A DNA stretch of 17,983 nucleotides from an uncultured Porphyromonadaceae bacterium (GTDB lineage Bacteria; Bacteroidota; Bacteroidia; Bacteroidales; Muribaculaceae): the NCBI GenBank assembly GCA_902475285.1, contig CABRZA010000036.1, forward strand, positions 1 to 17,983, written 5' to 3'. The notes under the pieces were generated by a model that was not told the origin of the DNA, did not search any database, and saw nothing but the letters and a program-made list of their open reading frames with translations. A program made the translations under genes and the position numbers. Below, piece after piece: positions 7,550-16,800 of this stretch (positions within the stretch are counted from its first letter, which is position 1; every line of letters starts with the position of its first letter).

Positions 7550-8740
7550 TCAGATAGCTGTTGCCGTTGCGATAGTGTCGGGCATCTCCACGGGACGCAC
7601 TTTCATGCCGTGGCGCAGCTTGTGGTAGCCTTCGGTCACCACGTCCTCTCCGGCGGCGAGACCGCGCTCGATTATTATATCGTTGCCGACTTCAGGACCA
7701 GTTTCAACAAAACGACGCTCAACCACGCTGTCGGGGCGCACTACATACACGTAAGCGGCACCTTTCTCAATTTCGAGAGCCTTCGACGGCACCTCGATGG
7801 CATTGGCGCGAACATCCATTAGCACTCGCACGCGAGTGAACTCGCCCGGCAGCAGCACATGGTTGGGGTTGGGCATCTCGGCACGCACCGAGAAGGTGCC
7901 CGTAGCCGGGTCGACCAAGGGCGAGGCGAAGTCCACAAGACCTCGGTAGGGGTATGGCGAGCCGTCGGCGAGTGTAACGGTTATATACGGATTCCACTCG
8001 CGGTTGTCGTCGCGCTGGCCCAGATTTACGTTGCGGTTCTTGCTGGTGAGATAGTCGAGGGCTGTCATGGAAAAGTCGACCAGCACGGTGTCGCTCTTCA
8101 CCACCGTTGCCAGCAGCGACTTGCCCGTAGGCCCCACGAGGGTGCCTATGTCGGCGCTGCGCTCCGATATCCGGCCCGATATGGGGCTGCTCACTGTGGT
8201 GTAGCTGAGTGTGAGCTCGGCCTGTGTGAGGTCGGCCTGGGCCACGCTCTCTTCGGCCTTGGCGCTCTCGTAGGCGGCCACGGCATTGTCGAGGTCGAGC
8301 TGCGAGGCGGCGTTCTGCTCGTAGAGCGGGCGTATGCGCGCCAGGTCGCGCTCGGCTTTGAGAGCCTGTGCACGCGCCTTGTTGAGCTGCGCGCGGGCCT
8401 TCTCGGCGCGTGCGCGGTATACCTTGGGGTCGATTATGAAGAGCGTCTGACCCTTCTTTATATCGGTGCCCTCCTCGAAGAACATTTGCTGGAGGTAGCC
8501 CTCGACACGGGCACGGATTTCGACGAACTGCTGCGCACGTATGCGGCCCACGTATTCGCCGTAGACATTCACATCGGCCTGACGCACCTTCTGTACGTCG
8601 ACCACAGGCATTGCCGGCGGCGCGGGTTGCGGGCGCAGAATGAAATACAGCGCCACTGCAACAGCGGCAACGACTGCCAGAATTATTGCCGCCACAACAG
8701 TGCGGCGCCGGGTCTTCTCACTCATTGTAGGAGTATTCAT
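7550..8740 (-). CDS. RND efflux periplasmic adaptor (AcrA/MexA family)
   Basis: This 396-aa protein joins the inner-membrane pump to the outer-membrane channel. A membrane anchor or uncleaved signal covers about 14-35, with no lipobox cysteine. Barrel-sandwich (lipoyl-like) halves lie near 65-100 and 190-225, and the second half contains VSSPISGRISE. Between them is an alanine- and lysine-rich helical hairpin at about 105-185. Beta-barrel and membrane-proximal domains follow to the C-terminus. The ATG at 8740 is used; an internal ATG at 8725 (MSEKTRRR) is almost as likely and would remove only five residues. First gene of the efflux operon, with a promoter 55-85 nt upstream. No TetR, MarR or two-component regulator lies next to it. 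Confidence 0.93.
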   Translation of the reverse strand: MNTPTMSEKTRRRTVVAAIILAVVAAVAVALYFILRPQPAPPAMPVVDVQKVRQADVNVYGEYVGRIRAQQFVEIRARVEGYLQQMFFEEGTDIKKGQTLFIIDPKVYRARAEKARAQLNKARAQALKAERDLARIRPLYEQNAASQLDLDNAVAAYESAKAEESVAQADLTQAELTLSYTTVSSPISGRISERSADIGTLVGPTGKSLLATVVKSDTVLVDFSMTALDYLTSKNRNVNLGQRDDNREWNPYITVTLADGSPYPYRGLVDFASPLVDPATGTFSVRAEMPNPNHVLLPGEFTRVRVLMDVRANAIEVPSKALEIEKGAAYVYVVRPDSVVERRFVETGPEVGNDIIIERGLAAGEDVVTEGYHKLRHGMKVRPVEMPDTIATATAI

Positions 8741-8794
8741 AGCGTAATGAGATGAATTTTCTATCTAAACGCACGAGGCTAACGAAAAGTTTGA

Positions 8795-8825
8795 CAAAAT
8801 TACAAAACATTAGGCACGCTGCAAA
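8795..8825 (-). promoter_or_regulatory. Bacteroidota-type promoter of the efflux operon
   Basis: Reading the minus strand, TTTG (8825-8822), exactly 19 nt, then TAATTTTG (8802-8795) match the consensus TTTG-N19-21-TAnnTTTG without mismatch. Transcription should begin near 8788, giving a leader of about 48 nt before the adaptor ATG. The promoter lies in the 179-bp gap shared with the divergent membrane-protein gene. Confidence 0.8.
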
Positions 8826-8919
8826 TGTTTTATACATAATTAAGTTTAATGAGGATATGAGGATATGCCCGCGCCAAAGCACACGCATCCGTCCTCTCAC
8901 AACGAAAAAGAAATTCATC

Positions 8920-10021
8920 ATGTCGTCGCCATCATCACCTGCATCCTCCTACTGGACCACCGACCGCATCATGCGGCTGCTCATCGGTCTTGCACTGGCC
9001 GCTGCCATAGTGCTGCTGATACGTTACCTCAGCGGCGTGCTGCTGCCTTTCTTCATAGCCTGCTTCGTGGCATACCTGCTGCAGCCCGTGGTAATCTTCA
9101 ACCGCCGCCTCACGCGCTGCAAGGGACGCGCACTGCCGGCTGTCCTCACGCTGCTCGATGTGACGGTAGCCTTAGGTCTCATTGTATATTTATTCCTGCC
9201 CTCCGTGATGAAAGAAATGAACACCCTCGACGCCATAATCGAGAGCGTCACCTCTGGGCACCCGGCCGCTGCCGCAGCCCTATGTGGATTTTGTCGACTT
9301 CGTCAGCCGCTATCTCGACCCCGACAACCTGAGGCAGTTCTTCGACACCTCGCACCTCGAAACAATCATAAGCAGCGGATCGTCGATAATAGAAGAATCA
9401 ATCGACATAGTCGAACGCCTGCTGATGGTGCTGCTTACGCTAATCTACATACTCTTCGTCCTCATCGACTATCCACAGATAGTACGGGGCTTCAAGCTCA
9501 TCATTCCCTCCAACTACCGCGACCGCATGATGGGCGTTGTGCACGACGTGGCGCGAAGCATGAACAGCTACTTCCGCGGTCAGGGCATGGTGGCGCTGTG
9601 CGCCATGGTGTTCTACTGTACGGGCTTTTCCATCGTCGGCCTTCCGCTGGCCATACCGATGGGCCTGATTGTGGGCACACTCTATATGATACCCTATTTC
9701 CAGTACGTCACCCTCATTCCTGTGGCGGCTCTGTGCTTCATTTATTCGCTCGGTGGCGAAGTCCACTTCCTCGGACTGCTGGGCAAGTGCGGCCTGGTAT
9801 ACCTCATCAGCCAGTGCCTGTGCGACTATGTGGTGACGCCCCACATCATGGGTCGCGAGATGGGCCTCAACCCCGCCATGATTCTGCTGAGCCTCTCGGT
9901 GTGGGGCTCGCTCTTGGGCATCATAGGCATGATTATCGCCCTTCCGGCCACCGCCATCATCTTCACCTACTACGAGCGCTACATCAGCAACGGCCCAGCC
10001 CGAGGGCAGGGGCAGGTATGA
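8920..10021 (+). pseudogene. AI-2E family (PerM/TqsA-type) membrane protein, frameshifted
   Basis: Two overlapping reading frames together make one AI-2E family protein of about 366 aa. The family consists of multi-helix inner-membrane transporters or exporters whose substrates are mostly unproven. The first part, from the ATG at 8920 (MSSPSSPASSYWTTDRIM), holds the first membrane helices, including VLLPFFIACFVAYLLQP. The second part, in the next frame from about 9260, holds the remaining helices and family motifs such as GLPLAIPMGL, YMIPYF and TPHIMGREMGLNPAMILLS. Removing one G from the GGG run at 9256-9258 restores a continuous frame (ESVTSGTRPLPQPYVDFVDF). Nothing else is decayed, so this is either a very recent mutation or a sequencing error. 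The A-rich stretch at 8901-8915 is a plausible translation start region; no good promoter was found. The stop codon lies inside a repeat. Confidence 0.85.
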
Positions 10022-10142
10022 GGTCAGAGTTATGAAGTATGTCAGAGGTCATAGTTATGAGTTACGATTTGAATAGCAACCTAATAACTCATAACTCTGA
10101 CTTCATACCTACTTAATAACTCATAACTCAGACCTCACACCT
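10014..10142. repeat. Intergenic cluster of inverted and direct ~29-bp repeats
   Basis: Two direct copies of about 29 bp lie at 10082-10110 and 10114-10142 (period 32, 26 of 29 bases equal, both starting TAATAACTCATAACTC). Two inverted, partly degraded copies lie at 10014-10035 (AGGTATGA-GTCAGAGTTATGA, one change) and about 10045-10064. The whole can fold into a long cruciform or hairpin with a loop near 10065-10081. It sits exactly between two converging genes, so it may act as a bidirectional terminator, although no U-tract is present. It covers the stop codons of both neighbours. Confidence 0.8.
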
Positions 10143-12150
10143 AATTTATCATCGCAAGGAATTGGTGCTCGTCGATAATCGGAATGCCGAGGCTGCGGGC
10201 TTTTTCAAGCTTGGCAGGGCCCATGTTGTCGCCGGCGAGGACGTAGTCGGTTTTCTTCGATATGGAGCCGCTGTTGCGTCCGCCGTGGCTCTCTATCATC
10301 GACTTATACTCCTCACGGGAGTGGAGGGAGAAAACGCCGCTGATTACGAATGTCTTCCCTTCGAGGGCATCGGAAAGTTGCCGGGGAATAGCATCTTCGG
10401 CAACGGCCATAGTGAGGCCGGCGGCGCGCAGACGCTCCACCATGCGGCGGTTCTGCGGGTCGGCGAAGAAGCTCTCGACGGCGAGGGCTATGCGCGGGCC
10501 CACATCCTCGACGGCCTCGAGCTGCGCCGCCGGCATGGCCATGAGTTTGTCGATGTCGCCGGCGGCACGGGCGAGCTTGCGTGCGGTGGTCTCCCCCACG
10601 AAAGGTATGGATATGGCGTAGACCACACGCTCGAAGGGCACGGCGCGGCTGGCGGCAATGCCGTCGAGCACACGCTGCGCGCTCTTCTGCTGGAAGCCGT
10701 CGAGGCCGAGGAGCTGTTCGATGGTGAGGTCGTAGAGATCGGCGACATTGTCGACAAGGCCTGCGGCGTGGAGGGCGGCGGCGGTTTCCTCGCCTATACC
10801 GTCGATGTTCATCATGCGGCGACCTACGAAATGTTCTATACGCCCCACAATTTGCGGCACGCAACCTTCCTTGTTGGGGCACACCCAGGCGGCCTCGCCT
10901 TCTACGCGCAGCAACCGCGTTCCGCAGGCCGGGCAATGGCTCACGAACCCCACCGGCTCTGCGCCGGGTTGGCGGCGGTCGAGGTCGACGCCCGTTATTT
11001 TGGGTATGATTTCGCCACCCTTCTCCACATAGAGCGTGTCGCCGTCGCGAATGTCGAGGGCACGCATTATGTCGGCGTTGTGAAGGCTGGCGCGCTTCAC
11101 CACTGTACCCGAGAGGAGCACGGGCTCAAGGTTGGCCACGGGGGTTATTATGCCGGTGCGGCCCACGTCGAACGACACGAAGCGCAGAGGCGTGGCGGCA
11201 CGCTCGGCGGCGAACTTATACGCCACGGCCCATCGCGGCGACTTGGCGGTGAAGCCGAGGTTGAGCTGCTGGCGGAGGCTGTTGACCTTGAACACGAGGC
11301 CGTCGGTTGCCACGGGGAGTTCCTTGCGGGCGGTATCCCAATGCTTTATGAAAGCGTCTACTTCGTCGATGCTATGGAGTAGAGTCATGGCATCCGACAC
11401 CTTGAAGCCCCAGCTGCGGGCGGCCATCATGTTGTCATAGTGGTTGTCGGCGGGGAGATTGTCGCCAAGAAGATAATAGAGATATGCATCGAGTCCTCGG
11501 GAGGCAACTTCGGCCGGATTGAGGAGCTTTATGGTTCCGGCTGCGGCGTTGCGGGGATTTGCGAAAGGCGATTCTCCGGCAAACTCGCGTTCGGCATTGA
11601 GGCGGTTGAACTCGGCCCAGGGCAACACTATTTCGCCGCGAATCTCGAAGAAATCGGGATAGTCCTCGCCTTGCAGAACGAGGGGTATGGAACGGATTGT
11701 GCGTACGTTGGCCGTTACGTCGTCGCCATGCTCGCCGTCGCCGCGCGTCACGGCACGCACCAGGCGCCCGTGCTCGTAGATGAGCGATATGCCTGTGCCG
11801 TCGAACTTCATCTCACCCACCATAAGCGCCTGCTGGCCTCCGAGAGCTTCGTCGACGCGTCGCGCCCAGGCATCGACGTCGTCGATGGAGTAGGTATTGG
11901 CCAGCGAGAGCATGGGGTATATATGCGGCACCTGCACGAAGCCCTCGGTGAGGTCGGAGCCGACACGCTGCGTGGGCGACGCCGCGTCGTACATCTCGGG
12001 GTGACGCGCCTCGAGGGCCTCGAGCTCTTTGAGGAGCATGTCGAAGTCCTGATCGCCTATTTCGGGGCGGTTCAGCACGTAGTAGTTGTAGTTGTGGCGG
12101 TTGAGTTCGTTGCGGAGCTCTATGATACGTTGCTCTTCGGAAGTGCTCAT
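10141..12150 (-). CDS. ligA: NAD-dependent DNA ligase
   Basis: This 669-aa enzyme seals nicks in DNA using NAD+, joining Okazaki fragments and finishing repair. Domains in order: NAD-binding Ia with the YxxYY-like segment at 21-24, and the adenylation domain with catalytic Lys115 in KFDG and the TRGDG motif at 135-139. Next come the OB fold at about 318-400, a four-cysteine zinc finger (Cys406, 409, 424, 430), helix-hairpin-helix repeats at about 445-575, and a C-terminal BRCT domain at about 592-669. Spacing matches E. coli LigA (Lys115; cysteines near 408-432). The start is placed at the ATG at 12150: a longer frame runs to 12372, but that part lies inside ruvC and has no ligase similarity. 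It is 38 nt after ruvC, probably last in the operon. Confidence 0.97.
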   Translation of the reverse strand: MSTSEEQRIIELRNELNRHNYNYYVLNRPEIGDQDFDMLLKELEALEARHPEMYDAASPTQRVGSDLTEGFVQVPHIYPMLSLANTYSIDDVDAWARRVDEALGGQQALMVGEMKFDGTGISLIYEHGRLVRAVTRGDGEHGDDVTANVRTIRSIPLVLQGEDYPDFFEIRGEIVLPWAEFNRLNAEREFAGESPFANPRNAAAGTIKLLNPAEVASRGLDAYLYYLLGDNLPADNHYDNMMAARSWGFKVSDAMTLLHSIDEVDAFIKHWDTARKELPVATDGLVFKVNSLRQQLNLGFTAKSPRWAVAYKFAAERAATPLRFVSFDVGRTGIITPVANLEPVLLSGTVVKRASLHNADIMRALDIRDGDTLYVEKGGEIIPKITGVDLDRRQPGAEPVGFVSHCPACGTRLLRVEGEAAWVCPNKEGCVPQIVGRIEHFVGRRMMNIDGIGEETAAALHAAGLVDNVADLYDLTIEQLLGLDGFQQKSAQRVLDGIAASRAVPFERVVYAISIPFVGETTARKLARAAGDIDKLMAMPAAQLEAVEDVGPRIALAVESFFADPQNRRMVERLRAAGLTMAVAEDAIPRQLSDALEGKTFVISGVFSLHSREEYKSMIESHGGRNSGSISKKTDYVLAGDNMGPAKLEKARSLGIPIIDEHQFLAMIN

Positions 12151-12188
12151 GATGCGGATATGGTGAGGGATGTCTTTACTATAACAAA

Positions 12189-12770
12189 CTATTTGTGGAC
12201 TTTGTCGGGATTGCGGGCTATGAATTCCTTCCACGACGAGGGCCCTTTGGCCACGGCCGGCTTCTGCGACTCGTAGAAATGGCAGAGGGCGGCGGCGAGG
12301 GCATCGGTGGCGTCGAGTTTGGGCAATATGCTCTCGCGGGGTATGGCGAGGATGCGGCGGAGCATCTCGCACACCTGTTCTTTCGATGCGGCGCCGTTGC
12401 CGGTGATCGACTGCTTGATTTTTCGCGGCTCGTACTCGGCTATGGGCACGCCGCGGCTGAGGGCGGCGGCCATGGCCACGCCTTGGGCACGCCCGAGCTT
12501 GAGCATCGACTGCACGTTCTTGCCGAAGAATGGAGCCTCGATAGCGAGTTCGTCGGGGCAGAACTCGTCGACGAGCATGGCCACGCGCTCATATATGCGT
12601 GCCAGGCGCAGGTAGTGGTCGCCTACCTTGGAGAGTTCTATCAGGCCCATGGCTATCATGGCGGGCTTGCCACCGGTGACGCCGAGGATGCCGTAGCCCA
12701 TGACGTTGGTGCCGGGGTCGATGCCCAGAATCACGCGGTCGGCGGCTTTTACTTTGGCGTTGACGTTCAT
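12189..12770 (-). CDS. ruvC: Holliday junction resolvase (crossover junction endodeoxyribonuclease)
   Basis: This 193-aa protein cuts four-way DNA junctions during recombinational repair, acting with RuvAB, which is not in this window. The RNase-H-like fold and its four catalytic acids are visible: Asp18 in LGIDPGT, Glu78 in AIEAPFFG, and Asp153 and Asp156 in LDATDALAAALCH. They correspond to Asp7, Glu66, Asp138 and Asp141 of E. coli RuvC. It has about 10 extra residues at the N-terminus and a short basic tail compared with E. coli. The ATG at 12770 overlaps the stop of the preceding DUF4286 gene as ATGA, so translation is probably coupled. Confidence 0.97.
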   Translation of the reverse strand: MNVNAKVKAADRVILGIDPGTNVMGYGILGVTGGKPAMIAMGLIELSKVGDHYLRLARIYERVAMLVDEFCPDELAIEAPFFGKNVQSMLKLGRAQGVAMAAALSRGVPIAEYEPRKIKQSITGNGAASKEQVCEMLRRILAIPRESILPKLDATDALAAALCHFYESQKPAVAKGPSSWKEFIARNPDKVHK

Positions 12771-13096
12771 TTATAGGAGTCTACGATGTCGAGGGCGGTG
12801 CAGAAGTAGGTGACGGACGGTCCCCACTTGGCCGACATCTCGGCCAGGAGGGGAAGCTGGTGACCCGAGACGAAGGCATCGGCCGCGGCACCGTCGGGAG
12901 CCAGGAGCTGAAGGGCGTAGCTGTGCGATGTGCCGGCGGTAACGAAGTTGCGCTCGGCGTCGACGCGCACCTTGCCCAGCAGGGGCGAGCCGAGGCCGCA
13001 GCGGCGTGCGGAGGGTACATAGCGGCGACGCAGGAAATCGAAGAAGTCGTCGGCGACGGCGTCGTCGACACTGAAGGTGGTATTGAGAAGTATCAT
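12767..13096 (-). CDS. DUF4286 family protein
   Basis: This 109-aa soluble protein of unknown function matches the DUF4286 family. It begins with a strand MILLNTTFSVDD, contains a helix DDFFDFLRRRYVPSA, and ends with a helical segment LPLLAEMSAKWGPSVTYFCTALDIVD. The fold is expected to be a small alpha/beta (ferredoxin-like) domain, which is inference. In Bacteroidales this family is commonly found directly before ruvC, as here, where the two genes share an ATGA overlap. This placement hints at a role linked to repair or only at a conserved operon. No catalytic residues are recognisable. Confidence 0.8.
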   Translation of the reverse strand: MILLNTTFSVDDAVADDFFDFLRRRYVPSARRCGLGSPLLGKVRVDAERNFVTAGTSHSYALQLLAPDGAAADAFVSGHQLPLLAEMSAKWGPSVTYFCTALDIVDSYK

Positions 13097-13100
13097 CGTG

Positions 13101-13856
13101 TCAATGTTTCAGTCGGCGCCGCAGGGCCCTGACTACAAAGCCGAAGTGGCGGCAGACGGTTGAGAAGAAGCCGTAGTAGTAGGACATGATGCGGAATCGC
13201 TCCATAAGCGACGGAAGGCGGTGGCGCGTGGTGAGGCCTTCGCTGAGGTAGTCCACAAGGTACGTGTCGGTAAGGCCTACATTCTTCCGAGAATGCTGGA
13301 GGCAGCGTATGCACCACTCGTAGTCGGCCGAATAGCGGTATTTGAGGTTGTAGAAGCCCGCTATGCGGCGCAATGGTACGAAAGCCTGGTGGCACACGAG
13401 CATGCCTCGGGCGAACGATTTGAGGGTGAGCTCGGCCGGGGCGCGGAGGTGGCGTTCGCCCACGGTGCGCCCCGCGTCGTCGACGATGAGAGTCTGTCCG
13501 TATACTATGCCGGGCGAGTCTTCGCGAGCCACGGCGTCGGCCAGGAGCTTCAGCGTGTCGGGGGAGTGGAACTTGTCGCCGGCGTTGAGAAAGATGAGGT
13601 AGCGCCCCGTGGCTGTGGCGATACCTTTGTTCATGGCGTCGTAAAGTCCTCTGTCGGGCTCCGAAATCATGCGGCGCGCGGGATTTTCGGCAGCATTGAC
13701 AAGTCCTGTGGTGCCGTCGGCCGAGGCTCCGTCGACCACGATGTGCTCGTAGTCGGCGAAAGTCTGGGCGTCGACGCTGGCCAAGGTGCGACCTACGGTA
13801 TCGGCGGCGTTGTAGGTGGCCGTGATTATGCTGAACAGCGGTTCTTTCGTATTCAT
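13101..13856 (-). CDS. Glycosyltransferase family 2
   Basis: This 251-aa cytoplasmic or membrane-associated enzyme transfers a sugar from a nucleotide donor, probably for a surface glycan. The GT-A fold is clear: FSIITATYNAADTVGRTLASV at the N-terminus, Asp42 in IVVDGASADGTT, DRGLYDAMNKGI at 68-79, and the metal-binding DxD equivalent in LNAGD (90-94). Later, YSADYEWCIRCL (about 180-192) resembles the acceptor-side region of WcaE-like enzymes. The C-terminus is basic with aromatic residues. It begins 2 nt after the stop of the 1365-aa gene and ends 4 nt before DUF4286, so it sits inside the operon. No other glycan genes are close; the acceptor cannot be told. Confidence 0.88.
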   Translation of the reverse strand: MNTKEPLFSIITATYNAADTVGRTLASVDAQTFADYEHIVVDGASADGTTGLVNAAENPARRMISEPDRGLYDAMNKGIATATGRYLIFLNAGDKFHSPDTLKLLADAVAREDSPGIVYGQTLIVDDAGRTVGERHLRAPAELTLKSFARGMLVCHQAFVPLRRIAGFYNLKYRYSADYEWCIRCLQHSRKNVGLTDTYLVDYLSEGLTTRHRLPSLMERFRIMSYYYGFFSTVCRHFGFVVRALRRRLKH

Positions 13857-13858
13857 TG

Positions 13859-16800
13859 TCAGTACGTTTCGGGAGCACCTTCGAGGCGGGCCTTCTCAAT
13901 GGCGGCGGGACCGTCGGGGAGTGTTTCTTTGGTGCGGAGGGTCACGCCTACTCGTTTGGTGCCGAGGCGGTCGTTGTCGCTGTCGGAGAATCGTGAGGCG
14001 GCACGGCTGTCGACGATGTCGTAGGCCACGGTGTGGTTGACGTTGGCGCCGTGGAAGCGCACTGGCGCGTTGCCCGGGTGCACCTGCTCCATGTCGGCCA
14101 CTTTGACGGTGCGGCGATAAATGCCGTCGTTGCTGTCGGCCACGATGCACAGGAGCATGTCGGCTCGGTCGGCCAGGGCTGCGAACATAAGCGGCTCGTC
14201 GGCCCACACGGGGATGACGGCGTTGTCGCCGCGGGCTATTATTTCAGGAAGGGGAATGCGGCACACTTTCTCGCCCTGATAGCCCAACACAAGGTAGCCG
14301 GTGGAGGCAATCTCCTGAGGAATCACGAGCGCCAGACGGCAGTCGGGGTCGTAGTCGCAGTACTTGTCGCGCTCGGAAAGAACAATGGTGTCGTTGTCCT
14401 TGAAGTAGAGGTAGCCCGAGGGCACGGAATAGTCGGCGTCGTCGGAGTGGAGCACATTTGGGCGCCACAGAGATGTGGCTATCGGACTCGATGGATTGGC
14501 GACGCTATCGGAGAACTCGGATTTCGGAGAACTCGGCGAGGGCTGAGGTATTTCTGAGTGCTCTGAGTTTTCAGTGAACTCAGCGCTCTCCGCGCTCTCT
14601 GCGGCCTGCTGCTCGAGGCGCAGACGCATGCGCTGCTCGGCCATGAGTTCCTCGCGCTCGCGGCGGAAGTCCTCCTTGTCGTCGCCGGTATACTCGAATG
14701 TCGACTGTCCGCTCTGGCGCACGAAGAGGTGTCCGTCGATTTCGACGGGCTCAAGCGACTGCTCCACGTCGATTATCACTACACCCTTCTCGGCCTCGTC
14801 GTCGGCCGACACGGTGATTTTTCGGGCCACGCGCGAGCCGAACTTCTCCTTTACAAGATTCTCGATAAATACGCATAGGCCGTCGATATCCTTGATGCGG
14901 TGCTGGTAGGTGCCCACATACATGGGGTGGGTGCGGTAGTATGCGAAGTCGTCGTGCATGCCCACTTCGTAGCCGTTGTTGTTCACGCCCAGGCAGAGGC
15001 GGCCGCCGTTGGCGTTGAGGAAGCCCACGATGCGGGTGAGGATGTGATAAGTCTGCTCGGAAGGATTCTCGCGCATTTCCTCGCCCGGGGCACCGGCCAC
15101 ATAGACGAGCGATGTCTTGAACTCGAGATACTTCGACTCGGAACCGTAGTATTTGCCTCGCTGGGTTTCGCCGTTGACGTTGAGGCGCTTCATGATGCTT
15201 CGCTTGATGCCCTCGGCGGGAGTGTCGGCGGCGGTGGCGCTGTCGGCGGCGGTAAGCATGTTGTAGGCCAAGACCATGCGAGCTATGGAGTGCTCGAGCT
15301 CGAGGTTGCCCTCACCGGCGGCGAAGTATAGCTCGCTGTTATGTTCGGGCTCGCCGAGCCACGACACCATTTCCAGACGCCGGTAGAGCGACTGCAAAAG
15401 CTGGTCGTCGCCCACGGCGGCGGCGAGGGGGGCGAGGTTGTCGGCGTCGAGGCGGCTGTTGGTGGCGAAGAACTGATGCTGGGCCAGCATGGCGGCGTGC
15501 GTGGCCACACGCTGTGTGAGGCGTTCGTCGCCGGTAGTCATGGCCAACAGCTTGGCGAAGCGGAGATAGTCGTAGGCCTTGATGAGGTCGTTGTCGCCGA
15601 TGGCGCGGAAGCGGAATATTTCTATGATTTCGCGCACGCTGTCGGCGCTGAGGAGCTCGTCGATGTCGCGAACCATGTCGAGGTCGTCGTCCTCGCTGTC
15701 GTCGACCTCGCCAATTTCAGTCATGAGTCGCACGAAGGCCTCGTTGTCGGTGAAGACGGTATCGGCCATGTCGACGAAGGTGCCCTTGAAGTTGTCGGTG
15801 GGCACGAGCTTGCTGAAACGGAAGTAAATCATGTCGCCCTCTTTGAGCTGCGGCGTGTCGGGTGTACGTTCTATGAATAGACCCACGCCGAGGTCGCTCA
15901 CGGCGCTGTAGTCGGCTCCTCCGGCCGACTTTATCTTGGCCACATGGTGGTCGATGCAGTTGTAGTTGTCGGCCACGTAGTTGCGAACCATGCTGTCGAG
16001 CGAGAAGCGGTAGCCCGACGAGGGGTCGTCGGCGATGACAGTGGCGAGGAATCCGCGCTCGTCGCCGGCGTCGGTGCGCCATGCCTGCGGCGACGGATGC
16101 GGCAACTTGTAGCCCACGATGTCGGCCAGACATATTGTGCCGTCGACACGCTCGTAGCCGCTGTCGGCCACATGGCAACGGAACACGGGCTTGGCCTCGT
16201 TTTCATTTACGACGCTGTCGATTACGATATACACCTCGTCGCCCACGGCAGGTATGGCTGCCTTGCCTTCATCGTCGGACTGGGCCTTAGAGTGGACACT
16301 GTCCTCGAAGAGACGGCTCTCTATGCTGTTCCACCACTGGCTGTGGTCGGCGAGCTTGCGCAGCTTGGCGCCGCCGAGAGGGCGCACTCCGTTGACGTAA
16401 ATCTGCGGCTGCAGCCATGGCATGAAGCCGTCGGCCATGGCTCGCTCGGTGATGTCGGCGCGGCCTTCGGGGCGCAGGCTTATGCCGTCGGCCGAAATTT
16501 TGAGTTCCACGCCGCGGCCTGTGAATCGGTGCGTGCCCTCGATGCGGTCGAGTATGCTGCCGGCGGGCATGGCTATGGCCTGGGTCATCATCATCATGGG
16601 CTGCTTGAGGTCATCGTATTTCAGACGCGAGTTTATGTCGGCTCCCATGAGTGCCAGGAACGACTTCGAGAGCAGCTGCTCGCAGTTGAGTGGCCTCATG
16701 ATGGCGATGTAGCGGTAGAAGAGCGACCACACGGCCGAGAGGTCGGCGTTCTTGTCGGCCAGCAGTAGCTGGAGAGCGATGGCGGTGATGACGGTCTCGA

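Noticed and set aside
5398..7557. A 719-codon open frame on the plus strand, opposite the RND permease gene
   Set aside because: It lies wholly antisense to a well-conserved pump gene. Its product is rich in His, Gly and Glu with no family resemblance, as expected from the reverse complement of GC-rich codons.
8752..8919. N-terminal extension of the AI-2E family gene by 56 codons
   Set aside because: The extra part crosses the perfect efflux promoter on the other strand, is AT-rich and basic, and does not resemble the family. The ATG at 8920 fits better.
9240..9300. Programmed ribosomal frameshifting in the AI-2E gene
   Set aside because: There is no classic slippery heptamer or obvious downstream pseudoknot, and the family is not known to use frameshifting. 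A mutation or read error is simpler.
8920..10021. Quorum-sensing role from the AI-2E name
   Set aside because: The family name comes from one member; most relatives have other or unknown substrates, and no luxS or lsr gene is in the window.
10014..10142. CRISPR array
   Set aside because: Only two direct copies are present, with a 3-bp gap, and further copies are inverted. There are no spacers and no cas genes.
12151..12372. N-terminal extension of ligA by 74 codons
   Set aside because: The extension overlaps ruvC in another frame, is Arg/Pro-rich, and the standard LigA start MSTSEEQ aligns Lys115 with the E. coli catalytic lysine.
10162..12776. Long plus-strand open frames opposite ligA and ruvC
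   Set aside because: They mirror conserved minus-strand genes with intact catalytic motifs, and have no start-site context of their own.
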